From Nymphaea colorata (Eukaryota; Streptophyta; Magnoliopsida; Nymphaeales; Nymphaeaceae), in the NCBI RefSeq assembly GCF_008831285.2, contig NC_045147.1, positions 16,036,854-16,100,853 on the forward strand: a DNA stretch of 64,000 nt, in the 5' to 3' direction. Position numbers and translations under genes: made by a program. Below the pieces are notes generated by a model that saw only the letters and a program-made list of their open reading frames with translations, did no database searches and was not told the DNA's origin. Of this stretch, positions 51,411 to 63,555 are shown piece by piece; within the stretch, counting starts at the first letter, position 1, and the number at the start of each line of letters is the position of its first letter.

Positions 51411-51625
51411 ACGTACATAGCTTCAAAACAGATACAGATTAAGCTTATAATTGAATCAATCGCTCTCTCTGCAGTAGAAGGTTGGTGGTAGTTCAATTTT
51501 GGTGAGAGATCATCAGTTCGTACATAGCTTCAAAACAGATACAGATTAAGCTTATAATTGAACCAATCGCTCTCTCTGCAATATTAGGTTGGTGGTAGTT
51601 CAATTTTTGTGAGAGATCATCAGGA
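51411..51625. repeat. 107-base direct tandem duplication
   Basis: CGTACATAGCTTCAAAACAG and the following ~85 bases occur at 51412 and 51519 with few differences, ending in GAGAGATCATCAG. The duplication falls within two overlapping minus-strand frames and duplicates a peptide reading SIISLICICFEAMY. It may be a recent local duplication in non-coding DNA. Confidence 0.9.
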
Positions 51626-51864
51626 TTAAGATTGATATTCTGTGAACATAAGCCTGATACGTTATCATGTACATGATACTGATGTGATATGAGAGAGCTA
51701 CAGAGAGAGAGAGAGATAATGTAGTTTAGAAAAGGAAGGATGGGAATGATGAAAAGGACAGGGAAGAAGCCATTCGCCAACCTCCACTCTTGATCAAGCT
51801 CCATCATCACTGCTGCATCGACATGGGAGTTAGATTTCCTTTTCAAACAGCTACTCTGTGCCAT
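51493..51864 (-). CDS. Hypothetical 123-aa frame
   Basis: ATG-initiated frame beginning MAQSSCLKRKSN, with a hydrophobic stretch (FFPVLFIIPILPFLNYIISL) that could be a membrane segment. The C-terminal part lies in the 107-base duplication. I recognise no family. It may be non-coding. Confidence 0.18.
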   Translation of the reverse strand: MAQSSCLKRKSNSHVDAAVMMELDQEWRLANGFFPVLFIIPILPFLNYIISLSLCSSLISHQYHVHDNVSGLCSQNINLNPDDLSQKLNYHQPNIAERAIGSIISLICICFEAMYELMISHQN

Positions 51865-52785
51865 CTTGACGTCGACTTCGCTTCATTATTGCATCATCCA
51901 CACCATACTGCAGCTTTTCTTTTCGTTTTCAGTCGTTAGCTATGGCTCTGGCTTGACTGGATCGTGAAAATGACGCAAAAAGAGAAGGCAATTGGTCACC
52001 TCATTAATTAGAAGCTAATTTCATCTCATAAATGGGCCTAATTAATTGAACTTGAACTCTGACCTTCCAGCTGAACGCAACAAATTATATACCGCCATTA
52101 ACTGGTGACAAGTATGTTTAATTAATTGATATATGTTTTTAATTGCAAGTCATTGATGTGGAAAGGTTGATTTATATACGTATTCAAATTATATTGCGTT
52201 TCAGATTCCAAGCAGTTCCTTTGTTGGTGTACGTCAGTGAATTTGGTGTCGTAGTCATGGGAAGGTCCTGACGATCCACATATATTTTTTACATGAATTG
52301 AAGATCAAACTATGTAGCTGAGCCACGAATTTACGAGGAAAATATGCATTACATGATCTTCTTGAAAAATGTACGCAGAAATCTCTTTTCTCTCATGTCC
52401 AGAGATCATGACACTTCCTAATTAAGTTGTATAAATCAACATATCATTTAATTTCGATCATGTACCGAACTCTCTAGGAATTGAAATTAGCCGGTTGTTG
52501 GATGACAAATTATTTAAAAGCTGTCACTAAAAAACACCATGCAACAGAAGCACTAGTAGCAAATTATGGTATAACGACAACACGTTTAGACTATAGTGAT
52601 AGTTTATGTTGTAATTGACATTTAACGTTTAGCCATAAATTTTAATATTTAGTCATCCAGTCTGGTAGACTTTAATTTTCCGCTAACTCTATACACTACT
52701 AAAAGTACATATATAGCACGTGATCAACCTAATCAGTAGGCTCCTAACCTCTTATCACCTACCTACGTGTGGTTGAAAAGAATTA

Positions 52786-52830
<45 letters not shown>

Positions 52831-53002
52831 AAAATGTATATCAAAATAAGAAGTCCCCAAGTTACAAAAATTGGAGACAATAAGTCCCCTAATTGCAGTA
52901 ACAAACCGCAAGACAGAAGCAAAAAGACAATATATACAATACAACTCACAAAAAAATGAAATAAGAGGGGTGAAGAGAGAGTGGAAGGACGAAACGACAC
53001 CA
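51865..53002. other. Intergenic with (AT)n at 52790-52827
   Basis: AT-rich DNA with no recognised gene. A long pure (AT)n tract sits at 52790-52827. Confidence 0.4.
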
Positions 53003-53149
53003 TCACCCAACCGCAGAAGGAGGACGATGCCGCAGCCGAATGACAAAATGGACATCCACCTGCACAAAACGAGTCATAGACTCTGGCGAAGAGAAGGTGC
53101 CCCTGAAGACCTTGTTGTTGCACTCATCCCAAATGCACCACCAAGCTGA
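53003..53149 (-). mobile_element. LINE-type non-LTR retrotransposon fragment
   Basis: Minus-strand translation reads WWCIWDECNNKVFRGTFSSP followed by about 27 residues to a TGA. The pattern W-x-IW-x-E-x-N-x-(K/R)-x-F is typical of the zf-RVT/linker region downstream of the reverse transcriptase in plant LINEs. No reverse transcriptase core remains nearby. The fragment is short and ends in a stop. Confidence 0.5.
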
Positions 53150-54147
53150 AATGAGTCACAACCTCTAAACACGACTCCATGAAAGAGCCAAGTGGGGAGA
53201 AAGACAGAAAAGGAAAAAAAGACGAATGAATGGTGAGTCTGAAAGACTACTAATTTTAGAGAGAGAGAGAGAGAGATGAGTAGCTGCCAGATCCTCATAC
53301 AGTATATTTGATTGAAATTATCCACTAATTTTAGAGGATTGGATGGTGAATATTCAGTTGCAAATGTAAATGACAAGCTGCTCTTTTAGAAGTTTGAAAT
53401 ACCCTTCAAAGTGTGGGAGAGGGATAGAACATGGAGAAACTAACAAGTTTCTTTAAACAAAATTGCTTGTTTGTTTCCAAAGGCATTTTGGAACCTTGAA
53501 AAAATAGTGTGCCTTTTATATTTGTGATTTAATTACCATTATCAGCCTAAACCATTCCCATTAAAGTATGGTATATGATGGTATGATGGCCACCTGTTTT
53601 CACACACACATATATATATATATATAAACAAATTTACAAAAATATATTGTTTAACACGAAATATTATTCTAAGGAGGTGTGTGTTCGTCTCCCTTGTGCT
53701 AAGTATCTTTGCCCAGTTCTGCATTTAAATTTCTTTCAGAATCCCACTTTTTAAAGTTTCCCAACTGCTTGCAGTTTGATTTCCGAGGCAATTAAAAGCA
53801 ATATTGGAACAAATTGAGCCCATTAAAGTAGTCGCCGAAGAACCTAGTTTTACTCAAGATAACAAAATTAATTTCCGATTACAGGCAAATAACTTTTGTG
53901 GATTTTGCAGTTGCTTCTAACTTCAGTCAACTGTGTGTTAGGTACAAGTAGCCATCACAACCGTGGCATCATAATCATCTTCGTTGTCGGTTTGTCCTCT
54001 AATTAATGTGGAGCCGGTTTCTATCTAAACTGGATCATTGGTAAATCATTGGATTTCCCTCGTTTTGCTACTAGTTAATTCGACAAATTGTCTCTAAACC
54101 GATGACCATGACCACTAGTAGTGAAAATGCCACTGCATAAGTGTCCA
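53150..54147. other. Intergenic, no gene recognised
   Basis: (GA)n at about 53258-53274 and (CA)n(TA)n at 53600-53626. Otherwise AT-rich and without coding signal. Confidence 0.35.
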
Positions 54148-54216
54148 TGAGAATTGAACTAGAGACCTACATTCCTACAATCTCATAGCTTGACCAACTA
54201 TCTATGTTACGCCCCT
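54148..54216 (-). mobile_element. tRNA-derived SINE-like head
   Basis: On the minus strand an A-box-like TAGATAGTTGG (rc of 54194-54204) is followed about 33 bases later by a B-box-like AGTTCAATTCTC (rc of about 54149-54161). The spacing and sequence resemble the head at 60832-60890, suggesting the same SINE family. The tail is not delimited. Confidence 0.38.
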
Positions 54217-54599
54217 TGAACCCTCTTTGTTTATATTTAAAGATTGATGCTGGCAGGAATTTGTCGCTTGTGGTGTGTCCACGCCAACGTTTGGTGTCAT
54301 TAGATGCTACTTCTTGATGTAAAGATATGGATGTTGAGTTGGATCCTTGACAATATTCCGGGGACCAGTACAAAACTTAGCCGCTAATTGGACTTGGATT
54401 CAAACTTTGACTTGAACTGCAAAACCAATGTCGATTTGATTGTCATATATGGGACCTGACATTTGAATGTAACCGGGTCGGATCTTCATCGACCTGTTAT
54501 CCAACTCAATGTTGGATCAGGTCAACAGTCAAATCTTGGGACCGACCGGTTACGTTTGTTAACTAGAAGCCATGAGATTTCCATAGGATACCCTCAAAG

Positions 54600-54834
54600 T
54601 TGGGATGTACAACAAGTCAACTCAAACTCGCCTGTGCAAGCTCTACTTGAGCTCAACTAGATTAATGAATGAGCCGAGTTCGAGCTTAAGTTAACACTCG
54701 AGTTATAAATGAGCCAACTTCAAGTTACCCGAGCTCAACTCGGTTCGTGTCTTTCGTGTTTGTTAATCTTTACGGGCATGTTAGTGATTTTTTAAGAACT
54801 GTGAAGCTATTTTTTGTGATTTTTATTTTTACTT

Positions 54835-54907
<73 letters not shown>

Positions 54908-54951
54908 CAAATAACACGAGCTTAAACGAATCGAACTTGAGCTTGAACATG

Positions 54952-54994
<43 letters not shown>

Positions 54995-55090
54995 CAAATA
55001 ACACGAGCTTAAACGAATCGAACTTGAGCTTGAACTGGTTTACTGAGTTGGGCTCGAGCTCACTTCATAAAACTTGAGTCATCATCAAGC
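54600..55090. repeat. GAGCTCGAGCTTGA-type repeat with duplicated (AT)n plus 45-base unit
   Basis: It contains (AT)n at 54838-54903 and 54956-54991. Each is followed by the same ~45 bases, starting AATTCAAATAACACGAGC. The second copy continues into GGGCTCGAGCTCACTT. The unit [(AT)n + 45] was duplicated in tandem within a dispersed repeat of the same family as 50.1 and 61.1 kb. Confidence 0.7.
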
Positions 55091-57218
55091 CGAGCAATAC
55101 ATAACTTGGTAGTTGTACATTCGTACTAAAAGCCCGTCGAATGGAGGAGCAAGTGGAGCTGTTCACGATTGAAAAGCAAGTGGACAGTCCTTTGGGCGCA
55201 TCAAACTCACTCTGTGGACATGACTTATAAGTTGGTGCTTTACACGTACGCCTACCGCGCAGCCATAAGATGAAGACGTGGAAAAGTGAGTTCGATGATC
55301 GTCTGTAAATAAAAAAAAAAAAAGTTGCATCACAAGGAAGAAGTAACGTATAAAATAATTGAAGGTGACAGCAGAATTCTTTGCCTCCATTAGATTTTTG
55401 TTTGTGTTTTTATTGACAAGTTGAAGCGGCTTAGATTGACCGGTGATCCGCTGGATAAGCACTGTTGTCTTTTCCATTTTTTCTTTTTTTTGACATAGAC
55501 AAACTGCGTGCGTGCACGCATGCATGCGACCATGCATGTGCATCGCCATATCTCTTTTGCATCCACGGATATATGTATGATTAATATTATATGTACATAG
55601 ATATGGATAACTCTCAGTATGTCACATCATTGTGTGAGAAATGAATAATACTTACCACTCACTTCCAATCATGAGGCCGAAAGTGCATATAGTAAGGAGA
55701 AAGATAGAAGAGATTTCTAGGTCTTGGGTTGTCGAGTTTGTAGCAGTCGGATCTATTTTCACTTTATGTTGATACATAGAAGGTCTAAAGGTTATTTATG
55801 TCTCGAAGTATGCACTTCGAAGTAGCATTCTCAATATTTTTTCTTTTTTTTAATGAAGTTAGACATAGATCCAAAATATAGTACACTAAAAAGGAAAAAT
55901 TGTGCACAATCGATCGACAAGTAGAGCTGTAGATCGCATTTCATGATTTCGCATTGTCTAACTTATTTTCTAAAATTCGATCTACGTATTAAATTTCAAG
56001 TTTTCTCTTCGACCCCGTGTGCTGGAGATTTTGACGGTCTTGGTCATTGTTCAAATTAAATAATATTGATATATAATGTAAATTACATGTAAATATAAGA
56101 ATAAAAATTCCAAAAAAAATTGATATTTACATTTGAATTTCACAAGCCGAGAAAGCTTGGACCGTTGGTTTTAACAGCATTATAAGATCAATTTACACAT
56201 TTACGTTCATGAGTAAGTGAATAGTGATTTTGGCTATCCAGCGTCGCGTCACTCAAAAGCATCATCGATATGATGTAAATGGATGGTTGAGAAAAAAACA
56301 TGGAAAAGAAGATGAAAACTCATATGAAATGATGAAATTATCCGTTACCATTTCTTTCCTCATTATTCTCTTAATCATTCGTAATGATAGATTGAATTAA
56401 ATGGTTGAATGATTCTAATAAGCTAAAGTCACCATTCAATGTTCTTTATCTTTATAAGTCTTTATGATTCTAGACATTTGAAATACATTCATGCCTTTAA
56501 ATTTGTAAAAAATGACACTGGTAATATTAGAATGGAGTGATAAACGTGGGTAACAATATTAGTTTGAAAAAGAGGGAGAGAGCACTAGGAAGGCCTTCAG
56601 AGATGGACAAATTAAAGGGAGGGCGCAATGGACAAATAAGGAAGGAGTAAAGCCTTTGCCAGTTATTAGAGAACCGCCCACACCGCTATAAAAAGATTAT
56701 TTTATTTCTTCTCCGACAACTTTTACGTAATTTAAAAGTATGTCTTTTCAATCGCAAATATTGTTTGCCTCACTTAAATATTAAAAAATGTGAAAGATGC
56801 AAAATTTAATTATATATATATATATATGTGCCTTTCCCCTACCGACATTTTGCCGATGCATGTGTCAAATGTAATTGCAAATTTAAAGTTAGAATTTGTG
56901 ATTTTTCAAGTGTTAGAATTTGGGTACATGATTGTATTAATTAAGCTAGTTAAACTTCAATAAATTATGAGAGAGAGAGAGTGAGAGAGAGAGAAGGCCA
57001 AAATGAGAGGGAAATAACCAGTTCACTTGTTCATCACAATACTTGAGTACACAAAACTTGTGCTTGGCACTCACAAGTTCAAACAAACAGATACATGCCA
57101 TTTAACTTCAAATATCTATCAGATTCTTGCCCATTACTATTGTTATATGAAAACTTATTCAAAATAAACTAATCTGAGCAGAGAACATTTTACTTGACAT
57201 GTTTTTTGCTTTTCAATA

Positions 57219-57281
<63 letters not shown>

Positions 57282-58199
57282 GGATTCATTCCTTGCGTCA
57301 AATTCCTAGTTTAAGTTCTCATAGTTGAATAAAAACCCTTGGAACTAAGAGTCGGGCTTACCAAATGCCCCCAAATTGCTTAGGAAAGAAAGTGTCTGAA
57401 CGTGTACCAACATTTCTTTAGATTTGAAGTCAAATCCGAGTCGAAGTCAAATATGACATTCGGTTGTAACTCGATCCTCACTTTGAATATGAAACTGAAT
57501 GTATATATATTAAAATCCACATTTGAACAGAATTGTGAATGCATCCGTCTTTTAATTCACACTTGTCCCCAAACTCACTCAATTAGGTCGGATATCTAAT
57601 AATCAAACTTTTCACAAATCCAACCATGTGAACGCAGAAGCAGAAATCTATCAGTAATTTTAAGGAAAAAAAACCTAAAAACCATAGTATACATAAAATT
57701 ATGTAAAAGAATTATTTAAGGCTATTTTTCGAGATTAAAGGTATTGGATTTCCCCATCCATAAAATCCGTCCTAGGCAATTGGTCCTCAAAATTTTTAAT
57801 CTTCCATTGTTGGGTATTTTGTATGATTAAATTCTAAAAAAATGCTTAAAGCAAATAAGGTCAGAGTAGACAAACAACGCTTCACATGTGTGTATGTGGC
57901 GTCATGAACCACAAAAATGACGCTAGCTAACAAGGAAATGGTTCATCAGTTTCAAAGAATTTCTGATAGATACTTCTCAATTTTTCAAGGCCAACTTCAT
58001 TCACGTTTAATCAAATCCCTGGTAGACAACTTCAGATAAGACGCATGGAAGAACATGCATTCTAAACATGTACTGCTTTTTAATCAAATTCCTAACTCGA
58101 AGTCAACTTTTGGCCGGAAAGTGTTGCTGCTTTTTCCCAAGTTAGACGTTCCTCGTTTTCTTGGTAATTAATCTCTTCCTCAAGTTATCGGTTACTTAC
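55091..58199. other. Intergenic, AT-rich, with very long (AT)n at 57222-57279
   Basis: No gene recognised. (AT)n is at 56812-56827 and 57222-57279 (the latter about 29 units), and (GA)n at about 56968-56992. The remaining open frames are short and featureless. Confidence 0.35.
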
Positions 58200-58421
58200 T
58201 TTTTCCAGGATATACATTTGAAGACGGCAATTACTGAGTTGAATGGTGGTTCTGAAGTGTGGTTCGTCGTCTTCTTGTGCAGTATTATTAGAAATCCAAC
58301 AAGGAGTTTTGGTTCTTTCATCCCAATCGGTGTTCTTCATGGATGAGGCAGGCACCAAACTAATGGTCCTTTCTGTCTCCGTCGCTCCATCAAACGTGTC
58401 ATTTTTTGTCCTTTCGCTTTT
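58200..58421 (-). CDS. Unassigned 74-codon open frame ending at a strong splice donor
   Basis: The minus strand is open from just after a TAA at 58422-58424 to GTAAGT at 58199-58194, a consensus donor. The peptide is acidic and polar (WDERTKTPCWISNNTAQEDD). I recognise no family and found no partner exon. Plus-strand frames also span it. It is kept as a possible exon only. Confidence 0.15.
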
Positions 58422-60824
58422 TTAGTCACTGTGTCTTTTATCTCTTGCGTGCTTTGATTGGACACGGGGGTTACAAGGACTTCTCAGAAAACTCTATACC
58501 AATCTATGAGCAAACTTTTGAAATTCTGCACAAAGATTTTTAATGCATTCATGTTTTTGAATGCCCACTTGGGTTAAGCGAAACTTCCTAGCCCTTTCTA
58601 TCATCTTCGATGCATGAGTTTCAAGAGAAGTTGTAGAGAGAGAGAGAGTTCTGCTAATCCAGTCCAGGACTCAGTTTGAAAGAAATTAAATAGCCTCCTA
58701 TATATGCCAAAACAAGCATAGGCTTTAGGGTGGGAGTACTAGGACGGCTTCTATATTCAATTTCCAAAGTGGAGGCATGTCCAATCTCAAGTTGCCTATT
58801 CAAAGATAAAAATGAAGAAAGAAATGCACAGATGAATTTACTTCATTTGAATCCACACCTCAAAGAAGCTGTACGTATGATCATTTTAATTTTTCAAAGT
58901 TTTAGATATGAAGCTTCCGAAAGTTATCTCAAACATGGCATATATATATATATCAACCCATCTTCAAATGCAAACAGTGCAGATCCCATAGATGTACCAT
59001 GACGCTCTTGGGTCATATTGTTGAGAAAGAAGCCAGTGGTGCAGAGGAAGTTCATCTCTGTGAATCTCTTAGGAATTCTAGCAAATGCTTGGCCTACAGA
59101 CGTGGAATTATCCTCAAAAGAGACAAATCATTTCTTTGATAAAAGAGAAAAACCATGTATGGAGAGGCACCACTATATGTAAAAGTGAGCAAAAAGTGTC
59201 CTCCCAAGACTTTAAATTTGGTGAATCACTCGCTCTCTAGTCTCTTCCTCTCTTTGCATTAAAAAAAAAAAAACAAACATATTGATTCTCTCTGTTACAC
59301 AACTGTAGAAGAATCGGCTACATAATACGAAAACAATTAGACTCTGTGTAACCAAGAGGATTCAGAAGAGAAGAATCTTCCCATATGAAGAGTGACCGAA
59401 AGTTCACAACTACTTATTGAGAAGCATGCATCAAAATTTGGGAGCTCCAACTGTTGTTACGCGTCAAATCATACTAGTGGAGGGGCGGTAGTTTCCACGA
59501 GGGCGTCTTGGACGTGGGCTTCAGCTTCAGTCACAGTTTGCCTCCCCAAGTAATAAAGGTGGAGTTCTGGAGTGATCTTCTTTCCTTTTGGTGATGGAGG
59601 AAAAAGGGAGGGGAGGTGGGGTCTCGCTAGCTCAGCCGATGGACCAAAGCCCGAATTTGCCGATGTAAAAGAAGGAAGCGCTCTTCTTGCAAGCCTCCAT
59701 ATAGGACCAAAGCCCTGAATATCCCTTGCAAAAAACACGTAACTCTTTCTTTCTCTCTCTATCTCTTTCACATACATACATATGCTTAATGAAAATCATT
59801 CAGCCTATCATCCATATTGCAAATTGAGATAAGCACGACAACCAAGTTGAATGGTATATCATAAGTCTATCTAAACTCTGAAGTAAATTAGAACCTCCTT
59901 ACATGCATAAGAGCATATCATTAAGTGTTTTATGTTGAAGGTAGTTTTTGTTCGGTAAACATTAAGAATGAATTAAAAGTATGAAAGTGAAACTGTATTT
60001 TCAAGATATTGAAATACCCCTCAAAAGTGAAAAGAGAGAGAAACAAATCGATTTCAGTTACCTTCTTTGAAAGATATTTCACTCTTAAAGAAACAAGTTT
60101 GACTTCTACATTTTCAAATCAATCTTCACTATTTGATTTACTTAAAATTGACAGCCCAAATGATCCATTAAGATTTAGTAGCTATCTATTTTGCTCTTTG
60201 TGTGTGCAATTTTATGGATGGGATAAATTAAATACAAGTTTAGACTCTTTGGAATATTTTAACGTATAACCAAAAAAAAAAAAGGAGTTAGGGCATCAGC
60301 AATCAAGGACTAAAAAAAATTGGTGTCGTAAATAAATTTATGGCCCGATCAGAATTATTCAGCATGATTGAAAATCTATAAGGGAAGCTTTGACCAAAAG
60401 CATTGTGCGGCCATTATATATATCTACTGTATTTTGTACATCCAATCAAGATTAGACTCTATGATTAAAATTTTCTGATCCGATCTGATGGCGAGCGTAC
60501 ATTTGGCCAACGTGATTTAGAACCTGCAAATGAACTTTCTGTTATTTTTATTGGACCGACCCACTAAGCTGCCTTTGGCTCTTTCCAGTGAGGGGTCTTC
60601 CTTTTCATCTACAGCATGTTAATTAAATAATCATCGAACTTTTTCAATATGCTTACTCGTTAGACCAAATTATAATGAGTCCTGAGAACAAATTTGTCTA
60701 TTTTTTAATTTATTGCTGGAAAGTTTTCTTTCCTAGTCAGTAAGTGAGTTGAGTGGACAGAGAAGGGAAAGAAAGACTACTCATCTCCCTTCTTTACACA
60801 AGCTCAACCTCGCAAGAAGAGTGT
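58422..60824. other. Intergenic, no gene recognised
   Basis: A GC-richer patch at about 59460-59780 holds a minus-strand frame ending ELHLYYLGRQTVTEAEAHVQ and about 16 more residues. It has no recognisable domain. The rest is AT-rich with short (GA)n and A-runs. Confidence 0.3.
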
Positions 60825-60905
60825 TGCCCACAAGAATCAAACAGGAGAAATGTGAACTTATGCACCCTTTCGTCCAATCAACTATGTTATACCCTTGGGG
60901 CCTAT
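60825..60905 (-). mobile_element. tRNA-derived SINE-like head
   Basis: On the minus strand ATAACATAGTTGATTGG (rc of 60874-60890) resembles an A box. CCTGTTTGATTCTT (rc of about 60831-60844) resembles a B box about 30 bases further. It shares CTATGTTA next to the A box with 54148-54216. The tail is not defined. Confidence 0.4.
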
Positions 60906-61065
60906 TAGCTAAAAGAACATTTCCGGCCTTGATCAACATATGAAGTGATTAGAGCAATGGAATTTAATCGATTGTAGAAGCTTTGATCTCAAAAATCAAA
61001 GGGTAGTCATGGGTTGAGAACTGGCATGAAACTCTTCCCAAATATTACAGTCTGAGTCAAACTAG

Positions 61066-61411
61066 GGGCTGTTCAACGAGTCGAGCTCGACTCGAACTCG
61101 TTCAATAAACTTGACTGGGACTCGACTCGTTTATTAATCGAGTTGAGTTTGAGTTAAGAAATGAACTTGACAACCTAAATGAGTTGAGCTCAAGCTAAGT
61201 GGGCTCGGCTCGGTTAAACTCAGTTAAGCTCGAAAAAGAAAATATATAAGATACGTCTCAAGCCAATCTTCGGCTCTAGCTTAATCAAGCCGAGTTCGAG
61301 TTTTAAGAACTCAAGTCGAGTCAAGCTCGAGACGAGTTCAAGTTCCTTTCAAGACATGCTAGCCTAGTTCAAACTGGCTCAACTTGGCTCGAACTCCCTC
61401 ATGAACAGCCC
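61066..61411. mobile_element. MITE-like element with GGGCTGTTCA terminal inverted repeats
   Basis: It starts GGGCTGTTCA (61066-61075) and ends TGAACAGCCC (61402-61411), a perfect 10-base terminal inverted repeat enclosing 346 bases. The interior is packed with GCTCGA, GAGTTCGAG and AAGCTCGAG words, the same family as at 50.1 and 54.6 kb. It encodes no protein. Flanks show no clear target-site duplication, so the superfamily is not assigned. Confidence 0.7.
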
Positions 61412-63087
61412 AAATTCAAACAATGACATTGTCAATAAACTATCTTTATCATAGTGCTCCAGGACCTCCGCCTTTTCCATTTTCATGTCACACCATGTAT
61501 TGGCAACATTCATCAGTCAATAAAAGAAGGATTTTAGCACAAATGATACTGCCAATCCTAATTTAGCTCAAGCACAAATGAGATGACAGCAAGTTTTAGC
61601 AATATAACGATCGACTTGTAGAAAATGGAAACCACAAGAAGATCAATGTCAGCCAATAAATGCATGGTTGATGACCAGTTAGATATGGAAGAAAAGCTAG
61701 ACATGGAAAACAATGAGATAGCCAGTAAGCCCCTGGGTTAACCCATGCTTGCACAAGGAAAAAAGGAAATGGGAAACAAAATATTTTCAGAGATCTGGAG
61801 AAGATATTCAACTCCAATCGTTCCACAATGGAAGGGGTAAACATATAACAGAAGATCAAAATTCACAGGTAAACTGATGGGTAAAGCCAAGCCTGGTGAC
61901 AAACATGTCCCAATAAACAACTGCATGCCAGGATTCGAATGGAATGGAATCCAAATATTTTAGGCAAGGAATTATTAAGAGATATTAGAAATCTGATCTA
62001 TTAGTATCCCTAGCTAGGACTGTAGTATTTATCAAAAGCATTATATGGTAGTAAAACAAAGTGAAGTCTTGGAATGATACGAAGTGGAATATGACAATCA
62101 CATGGACTATTGTCATTGCACATTCAGTTCAAGTCATTGGACTGACAACTCCAATGACCAGTTGTCCTAATCCACGTTAAGTATACACCTTCAACAATAG
62201 TAACAACAGAAACTTATGGCTTAGCGGCCAACGCTGATGCAAAATAGATTCAAATGGGCCAACAATCATACATAAAAAAAAATGTTAGAAAATGCAAATC
62301 CCATACAATTTTTATTGTATGGAAGCTAAACGACTGAAAATGCATTCATAGCCAACCAGTGAGATCACAATGGGCCTTAGTTTTCTCCTCCCCAACTCCT
62401 TGAACCTCCAAGTACATGATTTCCCACAATCATCTGCCTCTTCTAAATTTGGAAAACCTTTGACAAGTTCAGAGCTTAAGGGTTGATTTCCCCATTAAAA
62501 TTGAAAAAAAAGAAGAGACAAAAGGGCGCTACAAAAGGGAATCTTTCAAGTTGCATCAAAGATTTAAGCCTATACAGCCAATACAAGTGAAAGAAGAACA
62601 ACTCGTTTTCATTTTCTGTATGACAAGTTTTTTTAAGTGCAACAAATCCTACTAGCCAAGTCAAGTGAAAGAATCCTACTCGTAGAAATAATCCTCCACA
62701 GTGCAAAGATATGAAACCCGTTCTTGATCATCTCCTTTTCTGCTGTGTGACTCAATAAGGAGAGTATTGTATCCGCTGCATGGCAACGGATGGCACCAAG
62801 ATGAACCAAAGGAAAAAGAAAACGCCCAAAGTCCTGCAACTACGTCGACATTTCCTGGGCATTGACACCTAATTTTCTTATGCATCTTTTACAAGTATGG
62901 AGGTGAGGCACCAATCCTAGTTTTTGGTTGTCATACTAAGTACTGTCCCCATTAGTTCTTCACCGCGGTGAAACATTTTATGAAATTCTTTAGCCTTCAA
63001 TAAACCATAAGCTTCAAGTGGATACAGAAAAATCTCAAAATTCTTTCATTCATCTCCATGCACCAACTTACACACATGAAAGAAAGA
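61412..63087. other. Intergenic or 3' region, no gene recognised
   Basis: AT-rich sequence. At 62476-62885 all three minus-strand frames are partly open without a known domain. If the exon at 63088-63193 is real, part of this would be its 3' untranslated region. Confidence 0.3.
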
Positions 63088-63193
63088 TCATGTCCAAAGT
63101 GTTTTAGCAGGAGAAAACTTCTTCTGTTGCTGTTCTGCTTCAGCTCGCTTAGCATGAGCCCACTGTATGGTACAAAGTCTGGGTGTAACCGTT
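63088..63193 (-). CDS. Possible last coding exon of an unidentified gene (C-terminus), extending off the right edge
   Basis: After a pyrimidine-containing acceptor (CTTTTAG, rc of 63194-63200) the frame gives TVTPRLCTIQWAHAKRAEAE, then QQQKKFSPAKTLWT and a TGA at 63088-63090. The charged, helix-forming composition looks like a genuine conserved C-terminus, but I do not recognise the family. No upstream exon was found between 63194 and 64000. Alternative frames are also open, so support is moderate at best. Confidence 0.25.
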
Positions 63194-63480
63194 CTAAAAG
63201 ATGGTGGGGGAAACACCTAAAACGTCACTAGCTTGATCAGTAAGATCAATCAAGAGCGCAACTGTCTAAATGGGAAACAGAAACTGTGGCTTCTACGAAC
63301 CATGATAATGAGGTCAGAAGAATTTACGTGTCCCTTTGAGGAGGCCAACGTGACTCAATTCTCAAAGGCAAAGTTGTCAGCATAAAGGAATGACAGACTC
63401 TTGTTCTTACATTCTTGAATTAAAAAGTTCATGCTGCAGGATTCAAGGCCAGGCCGGAATTTACCACAGGCGGCAATTGA

Positions 63481-63555
63481 AGGTGCAAAAGGAAAAAAAA
63501 AAGGTGCAAAAGGAAAAAAAAGGTGCAGAAGGAAAAAAAAAAAGGTAGAAGAAAA
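63481..63555. repeat. Short A-rich tandem repeat, ~20-base unit
   Basis: The unit AGGTGCAAAAGGAAAAAAAA recurs at 63481, 63502 and 63521, with a degenerate copy near 63543. It is probably replication slippage. Confidence 0.9.

Noticed and set aside
59469..59777. 102-codon minus-strand frame in a GC-richer patch
   Set aside because: It has no domain, no splice context and repeated short motifs. I could not support it as a gene.
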